Of a DNA stretch of 64,000 nucleotides, positions 35,601 through 47,600 are shown piece by piece (position 1 is the stretch's first letter; the number at the start of each line of letters is the position of its first letter). The stretch comes from Cheilinus undulatus (Eukaryota; Chordata; Actinopteri; Labriformes; Labridae): contig NC_054867.1 of NCBI RefSeq assembly GCF_018320785.1, forward strand, positions 20,604,855 through 20,668,854, in the 5' to 3' direction. The translations under genes were made by a program, and so were the position numbers. The notes beneath the pieces were generated by a model. It was given only the letters and a program-made list of their open reading frames with translations, had not been told where the DNA came from and did not search any database.

Positions 35601-38600
35601 GCACTACTTCCTGTATATCTCTCCCTGCTCTCTTCCCTGTTTCCAACTCTATCCACTGTCCTATCTAATAAAGGCCAAAAATAAATCTTAAAAAAAAAAA
35701 ACACTCAAGAAGTTTTCTGAGAGGTATCAAGGAGAACTGGAGCAATGGTGTGGCACAGAAAAGACTGATATGCCGCCAATTATAGTAGTAAGATGTATCA
35801 GTGCTTTCAGTTATGTTACTAGGAAAGACTTTGAGGAATGACAAAGTAAAGAGATGAATATTGAAAATACAAACATTTAAAAAAAAATAAGTGACTTTGC
35901 AGATGCCTGATCAAAACAAAATAAATTAAAGTGGCTTGTTCATTGTACTTTGTGAATCCACAGACACTTTACTTGCAGTTTTATTGCAACTAAAAGACTG
36001 GTTTAAAAACTCTCTGTTTATGAAATATAAAACTATGTGAGTGTAATGTTAATGGTTGTATGAGGGCCGTGGCTGGCCCCAGAAGATTTTCAACTTTCAA
36101 ATTAGGCCGCAGCATGCTGAATTTTGGGAAAGGCTGTTGTAAGAGTTTCGGCTGTGCTCCTATGGTTGACTCAAAAGAAGTCATATGAAAAACAAATATA
36201 AAAGGCAGCAAAGGTCAAACATGCTCTAGTAGTTTCTCATAATTTTCTTTTCACAGAAACTAAAAAAAAATCTCAAAAATGTAAAAAGTTCTGAAGCAGT
36301 CGTTTTGTTTACCTTATCAGTCTTGCTTTTTGTTTGTTGATATTGTCCAGGAGGGATATCAATTGTGTTAGCTTTCACCAGAGGAGGGAATCTTTTCTGC
36401 AGAGTCACAGAGACAAAAAGTTGGAAATACAAAAAAACTTTAGACAGTAGCAAAAGCAAGGACAAAGTACAATCTAATTTTATACCCATTAGTCCAACAC
36501 AGAAAAGCTCACTATGAATGAAATATTTATTATAAATCAAACCAGAGAGACATTCACATGGAATAAATTTTACCTCAGGTGTCTTCTTAGCAGAAGGAGG
36601 GATGGGTGCCTGGACTCCTGATGCTTTAGTTGGAGCAACAAGGTCTCCAGAGAGTACATCCAGTGCTGACACATCCTCTACTTTACTCTGTTAAAGAGAG
36701 ACATCAGCTTTCAGCCTGGTCATAAAGGGAATTACTTTTCTGTAGATACCCACAGAGTTTCAGTGCCAAGTGTTTTATGTGTATCAAAAATTCCAACTAA
36801 CTGTGAAAAGTGACATTTTTCAACCAAGATTTGAGACATAATGATTAGTAAGACAGTGAACCTGAACAGCAGGGGCTACTGCAGGGGTCTCAAAAGAGCC
36901 GCTCAAAATATCCAGAGCCTCACTTGTATCCATGGTGGGCTGCAGGAGGAGAAATGAGAGGGAATGACCTGCCAATATCATGCTGTGTCTTTCATCTGTA
37001 ACATTTTACCATTAGTAAAAACTAAAATTAAAAAAAGGAGAATAGAACATCTAAGTTCTTTTTCTCCATCTCACCTCAGGTTTTGGTGCAGGCAGTTTTT
37101 CAAGCTCCTCTTTGTTAAACCTGTACTCTGGAGGAAGTGTGTCCTCCCTCTCTCCAACAAATACACCCTTCTCCTTCTTGTGTTTGTCCTCCTGTTGAAG
37201 AACAAAAGCAGGAAATAAGCAAAAATGCCATGCCAATGATATGCCAACAACATGAGGGTTTCTGCAATATCAGCAGTGGAAAAGGCCGTAAGCGTTTGTG
37301 CTCTTACTGAGACAATGTCCTCCGGTCTGACTTCAGGTTCTTCTGGTTTTGGTTCGTCAACTGGTAGCGTGTCTCCGAGAGCACCGAGGGCATCCAGATT
37401 CATCGAGGCACCCTGCGAGGAGGACAGGAGAATTGAAAAAAGATGTCTTGCTGGGCAAACATAAGACAGGTAAATAAAAGCAGAAGAAACAAAATCTCCA
37501 CCTGATCAGTCTTGGCACCCTTTCCAGCAGCAGTTTTCTTTGCTGTTGCTTTCTGTTCCATGGGTGGTAAGGCAGAGGACTCAACTTTCTGCACAAAACA
37601 GAGGTCTCTGATCAGGATCTGCACTTCATCTAATCGCTAATAGCTCAAATTGGAATTATTATTGTCATGGTGGAACCCGGAGCCATCATCTATGATTCAA
37701 TGTTTACTTCAAAACTGTATCAGTTTACAGACCTGAGGTTGGTTGTAGGAGATTTAAATGTTAAAACGTATCTAGACCGCCTTATTTTCAGTGCTTTCCA
37801 CTGCGGTTACACTTATAAACTTACAGTTAAATAATACTGCAAATAAACTTGGTGGGACTGGTTTAGTAATAACAATAATAATTATATATTTCATTTTCAG
37901 GACACTCAAGGTCACCATACAACCACAGCAATGATAAAATCAACTCAATAACAGTAAAGCCAAGCTATATACAAATAAAGGCAACAATATGTAGTGCAGT
38001 AAAAGGCAGAAAAAGGGAATATTACCATGACTAGGTAATTCTAAAAGGTTTGGTTTTCAAGAGGGATTTAAAGGTATGGAAAAAGTCAGTGTAAAGGATG
38101 GTTCTGAGGCAGAGTTCCAGAAACAAGGGGCAGTAGGTTGAATGCTTCACTAACCATAGTGTTAAAGCAAGGAGGAGTAAGAGTTGGGGAAGGTGTGTAG
38201 GTATAAATGCGATCATATGAGGTTATGGAGAGACTGGATTCAAGAGTTAGTGAAATGGGGATCATGTGAGTGCAGTGATTGAAATATAAAGACACCTGTG
38301 TCTGGAAGGTCCGGTCACTAGTTAGTCAGTATTCCTTGCTACCATTACACCATAAGACAAAAGAACACTCCAAGCAACTCAGAGCAAACATTATTGAAAA
38401 GTTCAAGTCAAGGAATGAAAAAAAAGACTTCAAGGGCACTGAACGTCCCCCAGAGTTCGGTTAAATCCATCATCAAAAATCTGAAGGAATATGACACAAG
38501 TATAAATCTGCCTAGATCAAGCCGTCCTCACAGACTGAGTGAGCGTGCAAGAAGAAGACCAGTGAGAGAGGTCACATAAACACCTATGACTACTCTGAAG

Positions 38601-41600
38601 GAAGTACAATATTTAGCAGCTGAGATGGGAGAGACGCTGCATACAACAGCTGGTGGTCAGGTTCTTCACCAGTCAAAGCTTTATGGGAGAGAGGAAAAGA
38701 GAAAGCCACTGTTGAAAACTCATTATAAATCTTGACTAGAATTCACCAAAACACATGTGGGAGACTCCATGGTCAAGTGTAAGAAAGTTATTTGGTCTGA
38801 TGGGACCAAAATGGTGCTTTTTGGCCATTAGACAAGACACCAAACACTTCACATCAACACAAACACACCATCCACACTGTGAAACACGGTGGTGGCAGCA
38901 TCATGCTGTTGGGATACTTCTCAGCAGCCAGCCCTGGAAGGCTTGTAAAGGGCGAGGTAAAAATAAATGGGTAAAAATATAGGAAAATCCTGGGGGACAA
39001 TCCTATTCAGTCTGCAAGAGAACTATGGCTTGGGAGAATATTTATTTTCCAGCAAGTATACAGCGAAAGCTGCACAGAAATTGTTTAAAGACAACAAGGT
39101 GAATGTTCCATCCTCAGTCCAATAAAGAATTTGTGGCTGGACTTGAAAAGGGCCGTCACACCCAATCCCAGTTGAGCAGTTTTGCAAAGAAGAATGGAAT
39201 AAAATTGCAGTATCCAGATGTGAAAGCCTGACTAAGACTTATCCACACAGACTCACATGAAGGGGTGAACATTTATGCAGTCACGTATTTTTCAATACAT
39301 ATTTTCATTTAATTTTTGTAGAAATCTGTTTCACTTTGCCATTATAGTTTTTTTGTATTTTGTTTTTGTAAAAAAAAAAGCCAAATCATATTGACCATAA
39401 TAGATTTATAAAATCAATCAAAGGGTAAAATATCCAAAGGAGTAAATACTTTTTACAGGCACTATAGCACCAATAGTCACATTGCTGAGTTAAAGTGGTT
39501 CACGTCTGTACTGTAACTACATGAGCTATCATAGAAGCAGCTATGCTCAGACAAGCCTTAGTATCGTGGTTTCTGTGGAAGGACAGTCTTAATCTAAAGA
39601 TGGAGTTAGTTTAAAGTGCAAATTTATTCGACATATTTTGAAGATGTGATGTGACCTATTTTATCATCAGAAACTTTGTGATAAAAAACAAAATCTCATT
39701 TGTTAACATAATTTGTTCTTGTATTTTTACTTCATGTTAGATAAACTGTACCTTTGCAGTAGAAGCAGAAAGTCCTTCCTCCAGAGAGAAATCATCTTTC
39801 ACTTGCCCCATCTTGGCTTTTTTGTCAGCAGCCACAGCGGGGGCTTTCTGCAACCACCAACAAAGACAAAAGTTTAAAAGATGACACTAAAAGACATCTC
39901 TACTTCTATTTACTATTCTCTCTCTTACAGTCTGATGACGTACCTGGGCCGGAGGAGCCTTGACTGCAGAAGCTGCTGAGGAGTCCAGAAAGTCTCCAGA
40001 CAAAATATCCAGAGCTTCACCAGTACCCATGGTGGGCTACAGAGGAAGACAGGGAGGTCAACAACAATATCATGCAGTTAGGGTTAAGATCACATTTAAA
40101 CACTATTTTTAAAAGCCAGATTTAATTTCACCTCAGGTTTGGGAGCAGGCAGTTTTTCAAGCTCCTCCTTATTGAACCTGTACTCCGGAGGAATCGTATC
40201 CTCCCTCTCTCCAACTAATTCACCCTTTTCCTTCTTGCGTTTGTCCTCCTATAGGAGGAGCGATTGTTTGTTAGTAATTTTTCCAGGGGTGAAGGAGATT
40301 AAAAGCTCTACACCGAAAAAAACAGTAGGACTAATTTTGCTCTCACCAGGGCCATGTCCTCTGGTTTGACTTCTGGGAGTGCTGGTTTGGGTGCATCGGT
40401 TGGCAGTATTTTTCTGAGAGCATTGAGTGCATCCAGATTCATCTGGGCAGTCTGAGAAGAAGAGAGGAAAGGGTATTGGTCTAGTAATCGTGTAGTGTTA
40501 TACCATGTTTGTCTTTCTGGTAATTGTGTTGTAAATACAAAGAAGAAAGAGTGGGACTAGTGAATCTCACATCAGGCTTGGTGTCAAGTCCACAGGATGT
40601 TGGCTGTGGTGTTTCCATTTTGGCTTTTTTTTCAGCAGGACGAGGCATCGCAGTGGAAGCTGTGTTCTATAAACAGAGACAGAGACAGTGTTTCTCACAG
40701 TAAAAATCCAACCGACAAAAAGAGGAGACAAATCTGACACCAGAGAAGACAATTTAACCTCCTTCAGGTGGACATCATTGTTATTAAAGAATTAAATAAA
40801 GTTTTTACTTTACCTTAATGGGAGCAGGTGCAAAGTTAGCTGGGCCAGCAGAGGCAGCAGTGACGGTTTCAACTGGGACTTTTTTCTTCATAATCCACAA
40901 AGAAAACACAAAAATGAGACATTTCATATAAATTATTTCATATTCAACTTCATACAAGACTAAATGGTTGATCTACTCTGTCTTTAACAGAATGAGGGCA
41001 AACAGAGGCAGAGAGGATGGACTCGCAGCTGAGTGCTACACGCTCAAAGACTCTGACCTCTTGCTTCTTGGGTGCAGCTGGACCAGACGAGGACATAAAA
41101 CCCTCAGAAAGAGAGTCCAGGGCTTCGTCTGTGCTCAGAGGTTTCTGGAAGGAGAAACAGAGCAGTTCGTCATCACCAGCACAACATCAAGGCACAATGA
41201 CACCTAAAATATCATCTCTTACTAATGCTCATTTGCAGAAACATGATCCTCCACTAGAGGGCATGTCCTCCCAAGACAAAAGGAAACAAAATGGCAAAAT
41301 AATGCAAACCAGACTTCATGAACCAACAGTGGAGGAAAAGCACCGACACTCCCTTCAACATACCATGAAGACAAAAAAATACAAATAAACTCATAAAAAT
41401 ACACATTTCCTCATATAAAACTCTAAGAAAATGCAAAATGATGGTAAAACTCACACCAGAGGCAAACTGTCAGGGTTGAAAGTGATCGAGAGACACAGAA
41501 CAAGAGCTTCTTGCAAGACAAGATGACAAAGTGGGAGTCGACTATGATGCAGATGTGGGTGTGTTGAGGTTGAGTAAACAGCAACCTTCATATGGGTGGA

Positions 41601-44600
41601 TATCAAAGAGTGTAACAAATGCTTCTGTTTGTCTGTGTGGACGCATGTACAAACTTACGTGAGCGTTTGGGTTTGGTCCGACAAGAACTGACTAGCGCAA
41701 AAAGAAAAGGAAGGTGGACGCTGGGCTGTTTGCTGTGACAACACCCACCAGTGTAATGCAACATTCCCCACTCTAGAGGAACCACCACATCATACAGTGG
41801 AAACACTACTTCCTGAATGGGTGTGTAATCTGTGCTTATGCATAGAAAATGCTTACAGAGATATTTTAGTAGTTTTTGACCTTAGTATGAAAATACGCAT
41901 AGTGATTTTACTTACTGGAACATCCTTGGGTTTCCAATCTGCAGGAGCTGGAGGCTGAGAAGTATTAGGGGAAAAAACAAACAGATTAAATTAAGATTTA
42001 ATTTGTTTGTAGACTGGAGGAAAAAAATCAACATGAATTTATTCAGGAAGTCAACAAATTGCATCTTAAAGGCTCAATTCACCCAAATTACAAGTCATTC
42101 CCTGTTTTCATAAATATGTTCAAGTTGTGAATTATCCATCTAATATGTTTATAACAACCTTAAACTCATGTGAGTTTTAATCTAGTTATGAAACAAACTT
42201 AAAATCTGATGCCTCTTTATGACTGACAAACGCAAACCAGATCATCACAACTGATGTTTTTGAAAAAGTTATTAGTGATTCCTTAAAACTGGGTCAGACT
42301 GGGTCATTTCATTTAATTCATTCATCTATGTAGCAAAGTACGTTTTAGCTACATTTGCCAAAGCAAAAGACTAACTTGGCTATTGATAATGGAGCTACAT
42401 AGCTAACATAGCTAGAGCTGAGCTTACAAAGCAGCTATGTAAGGTAAATAGAAATGTAAACTACATAGCTACGTTATCTTTAGATAGGTTAGAAAAAGCT
42501 TGCATTGCTAAAGCTGACGTAGCTACATTGGCTTGTAGTAGTGCTAATTATGTAGCTAGCATAGCTTTGTTAGCTTTAGCTGTAACTATTGACATGTACA
42601 AATCAAGATCAAATGACTGCTTTTGTCTCATTTTGTACTGATTATAGTTAATAAGACCCATTTTTTTAGTCTCAGTAGTGTAACTTTACCAGCATCAAAA
42701 CTATCTAGACAGCATGCAACATGTATTTACCAGGTTTAATGAAACATAAGTCAGCAGATCAGGATGTAAAGAAATATTTTGAAGGGCCATGACACATCAC
42801 TGTCTCTCCTCTCTGCTCTGTGTCTGTTACATTAACGTTGGGTTTTATTGAGATGATACAAGGACTTGATAAAAGGGACTAATTAAAATGCATTTACCAG
42901 TGGGTGAAAAAAACAATTACGAGGGGTATGGCTGTTTGAGAGCAGTGACACTTGCAGCGCCTCTTCAACAGAAACAAAACCTGCATATACATACAGGTCA
43001 AGTTGTGGATGTGTTGTGTTGTGTAAGTTCCTTAGAGCGTAATCACTGTGAAACAATCAGAAAATACCATTCTGTGTGACTGCCTTCCCTCTGCTGCTGT
43101 CTCTCTATATGATTTTGCGATCAATGAGATTTTGGTCAGATGAAAGCTCATCAACCAACTAATTAAATAACTGATTGGGGGGTGTCAGCCCTATGTTTTT
43201 GTATCCGAGTGCACGTACTCCAGGCTACCCTTGAATAAGTCACTACCACAGTTCCTGGTCAAAAACGTCAGGCTACACCACTGAAATGAGTATTAGTAAA
43301 AACAAAGTGTTCATTTTGAGACAAGTCAGTGTGACACCAACAAGCACCAGGAAAGCAAAGCTGCTCTGTGAATCAGAAAAGCTGATGAGGAAGTGCATGT
43401 GAGTAGAACTGACCATATCTTCAAGTCTGTACCCTGGAGGCAGCGTGTCTTCTCTTTCTCCACACTTCTCACTCTTCTCTGAGGTGACTTCATGCTGCGG
43501 CACATGCAAAACTAACAGTTACTCAAAGCTGCTCCATGCTGCAGCTTGAAGCAATCATCACTAGCTTAGTTTACACACAAATGTTATCCCTGTGGCTATG
43601 CTTTACCTCTTTGACCTCTGGCCCTGTGTAAACTGGCTTCTCGGGGACGACAGGATCAGCTGATGGTAGACTGCTGGCGAGTGCATCAAATGGATCCACT
43701 GCAGATGCCTGCACATGCAACCGTAATCAACACAGAAGAGCAAGCAACGTGCTAACTAAAGCTAATCCATACTGCAACATGCATTTACCTCTTTGGCTCC
43801 TGCAGCTACCTTTGGTAGACCCTCCACCTGCACCTGCAATACAGACACAAAATCAATCTAAAACATAGAGCACATGGACATCACAAGCTTGATTGTGACT
43901 CAGTGTAAACTGACCAACACACTAAGTTAAACAGGTGTTTTCATCATGATGGAATAACTCCCAAAATAATTAAAATGTGAAGAGCCCTGTCAGGACTCTG
44001 CTGATGTATTCAGCCAGAACACCATAAAAATACCAAATGCTTATCCATCCAAATGTTGCAGACAAGCAAATACAAACATGACAGCCTCCATCTATGCATG
44101 TTTTAAGTTGTCTGCCTGAGTTTGTGCCAGTTTAGCATCTTCCTTCTTTCCCTGCATAGAAACATTTCCACCTGCAGTCATGGCTCCTCTTGCTGCAGGC
44201 TTGGGCATTTTAGCAGGATCAACTTTTGGTAAAAATCAGCTGTGAGAGTTGTGTTGACACTTGCACTCTAAAATGTGATTGCTTTAAATCTATTATAGCC
44301 AAAGTTTGTCAGGTATGAGTTACGGGTGCAGTACATGCACAAAAATAAAGTTCAGACCCAATGAATGGCATAAAAGACCACAGTGGGACCAAATGTAGAA
44401 ACTAAAAGCCAACCGCCTTGATGGCAGTCATGTGGTCAAAAGTGTCAGAAGATAGTGAGCAATGAAACAAGCACCAGTAAACAAACCAATAACTAGGGAT
44501 GTTCCATTACCATTTTTTTCCTTCCAGATACAATTCCAATACCATGGTGCTGGGTATTGGCCAATACTGAGTACTCATCTGATACCAGTGTGAACTTTCT

Positions 44601-47600
44601 GGACTAACTGTGCAGAGTAGCAAATTATTTTGGACCTATATTTGACTCAACAAATAGAATCATAATGTACAGCATCTCTGTTACCCTAAAGTTTGCTGTT
44701 GATTATCAATTTTTACTTCTAAATATTAGAATAACAGTAATAAAGGGGCTGCATCACAGGCTCTCTCTAACTCTATATTATGCTCTATCTGGGCAGCATG
44801 ACGTGATTATAGAACAGCCTGCAACTGGCTGACAGACCCTCACAAAGAGTACACAATACGGTGGTTATGATTCGCCTTAGAATTTGAGCTAGTGGTAATA
44901 AATGATCGTAATTCAATTAAAATAGACAAAAAAATAAGTTCATTGTCGCGCTTACTGGTGTGGATCTAATAATTAAAGTCCCCAAAAGTCACACGAGCTC
45001 CAGGCTCGGTGAAAATGCTACCGCAAGGGATTCAAAGGCAAACACAATGGCAAGCTTCAAGAGGAAAAACAAGTTAGAGGCAAGGATTTATGGTTCAAAA
45101 GTTATAACTTTTTATAAACTGTGTCACATCTTGTCAGCGTTGGTCTGGAATGCATTTTAATGATCACATTCAGAGGAAGACTGTCACACAGCCACCATTC
45201 TTTGTTGCTGCAGTGGGTGCATGACACGCTTTCCGGCAGCGAAGAAGAATTGATTTCCGGTTTATAGCGCTAACAGTTAGCATGGCTGAACAAACCAAAA
45301 TATAAAGCTAAACCAAACAGTATTGGATCGGTGCATAAACCCCTGCACTTGCTGATACCAATACCAGCATTTTAAGCAGTATCGGACATATTCCCAAATC
45401 CCGATACTGGTATCCGAATTGAAACAACCCTACCAACAACCTCTAGAGACTCTGTCCCTTTTGTTTCCACTGGTTGACTCTGACTTCAGATGAGTTCGAA
45501 GTTACAGGTGTGCACTGTTTGCTATTATAAGTCCAAGAGTAGGCACGCAAAAGGCTTCAGTGAAGAGGAAAAGTCCTTTATACTTCCCAACAGGTCAGAT
45601 CCAAAGCAGCAACGACAAGACCAAAGCACTGAGTTATTCCTAAAGAAACTTCCAAAACAAATTGTCCTTAGACAAAGAAAGAAACAAAAACCTGCATAAA
45701 ATCTGCAAAACAGAGGAGATTGTCTAGGAGGGAGGAAAGAGAGCAATGACCAAAGAAAGCCCTTGAAAAATAACCTATGAAAAGGCTACCTTGGCCGTGT
45801 CTTTGGCTTTGGTCACAGCAGTAGATGCAGAGCCGGCAGCTGCTCCAGCAGCAGCAGCGGAGGACACTGAAGTTGTGGTTTTAACTTGGGACAGAGGTGC
45901 AGCCTACAGATATATTTTCAAAGGATTACTTATGAACACATGGATCAAAGATTTGCAGCATTTTATAACTACTAAACTTTACATAGTAGGTGTGGCTTTA
46001 ATTTTACAAGTGTTAGTAAAAATGAGAAATTCTAAAGTGATCTCTGGTCAAATCTGCAAAAAATGATCAATCATTCTTGTCTCCTGAGACTACCTGTCCA
46101 CTGATCAGTGTCTTTAGTTGAATGCTTGTGCTTCTTAGCCAATTCAAAAACAAACTTTGTACATTTTACAGTACTACTGACCTTCTCCAAGCTTTAAGAA
46201 ATATTTTCTGCCTCTCAGGCAGCTTAGGAAATTTTACATTTGTATTAAAGCGCCATGAGCAGTTTAACCTTTTGTTGTATTTGTAGACCTCAATATAAGA
46301 GTCAGCTGCTAAGCATTATGTTCTCCAGCAAGGCCATTAGAAAATCTTAAGGACGTCAATAAAACAAAAACTAATTTCTGAAACAATACAATGCAATAAG
46401 CAGACATTAATGTTGTGGGGAATATCATGTGAATTTAGTATCATCTTAAAAAAAGCTAAAAGCAGCTGATGCACGATTTCTGAATATTGGAGTTTCCTAA
46501 AAAACCTCATGGTTCATTTCACATGAAACATTTTCTCATCAGGTGACTCTGGTCACAACACATTACAACCTCACTGCCACAAAGGCTCACTGAAACTGAA
46601 ATACTCAAGCATGTGCAAGCTCTGCAATTTGTCGAAAACAAATCCAAATGTGTGTGAAGTGGTCAGCAGTATTGTAATAACACCATCATGACACCATTAC
46701 CTGTGACATCTCTGAAGGACCGCCCCTCACCCCAGCTGATGTCATGTCCACAATAGTATCCTCAATGGACGACATGTTTATAACAGTAGCACCTGCTGGC
46801 GTAGTGTTAGTCTATAAACCAAGGAGCACGTGTTTAAAGGAAGTCATGAGAGTGTTAATCATGAAGTCAGCTCCAACACCCGCTGTGAGCATTCAACCCA
46901 AAAGCGTGACTATACCAGAGTTTATAACTGTGATGGAAACAAGTGTCAGCTTCAAATGAGGGAAAGGTCGAGATGTTAAAGTGGCTGAGCCACAGTGACA
47001 CACACAAAGAGGTGGTGCAAGATAAACAATAAAACCAGTGAAGAAGAAGAGAAGAAGAAGCAATGTTTTATGTCCCATCACAGCCAGAAGCCCCTCCACT
47101 TTTATAAAATCACCCAGGCTCCGTCTACCTCAGTTCTGGCTTTAGGTGCCTCTTTTCCTGCTGTCCCAATGGAGGCACTTCCTCCTGCTGTGATGCCACT
47201 TCCTGCAGGTCTGCCTGATGCTGCCTGCGACCCAGGCCTTGTAGCCATGGCAGATCCTGATGAAGCCTTCTGCAATGCACCAGGTGTGACATGTTGACTA
47301 TATTGTATCTCCTGGATGATCATATTACCTTTAGTTGTAGGAAATACAAAACTATTTCCTGTTTCTTAAGAAAACTGAAAATAACAAAGGGCAGGTGAAA
47401 TAACCCTGTTGACATCACAGTCATCATTTTGACTTGGGCTTATGTTTATCACTGAAAGATTTAACTATAAAAACCTTTAACTGAGAAGATGGCATTGCTT
47501 ACATCACTGGAAACACATAACACAAATCAAGGACTCTCAGGGTTTAGAGCATCAACGTATGTAGTCTTCCACACACTTTATTTATGATATTAGGTCTGAT

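Larger units (their letters stand above)
33957..35700 (+). mobile_element. tRNA-derived SINE, split by a nested hAT element
   Basis: The left half is 33957-33997 (GGCACGCCAGTAGTCAAGTG, then GTTAAGG) and the right half 35562-35700 (GACCCGGGTTCAAAACCGGC, then CTATCCACTGTCC, then a poly-A tail). The 12-base ACACTCAAGAAG flanks the whole (33945-33956 and 35701-35712), proving that the halves were one insertion. Confidence 0.92.

Noticed and set aside
47102-47297. Plus-strand open frame with Ala/Pro-rich product
   Set aside because: Antisense of the cast exon at 47129-47269, which has proper splice sites and phase.
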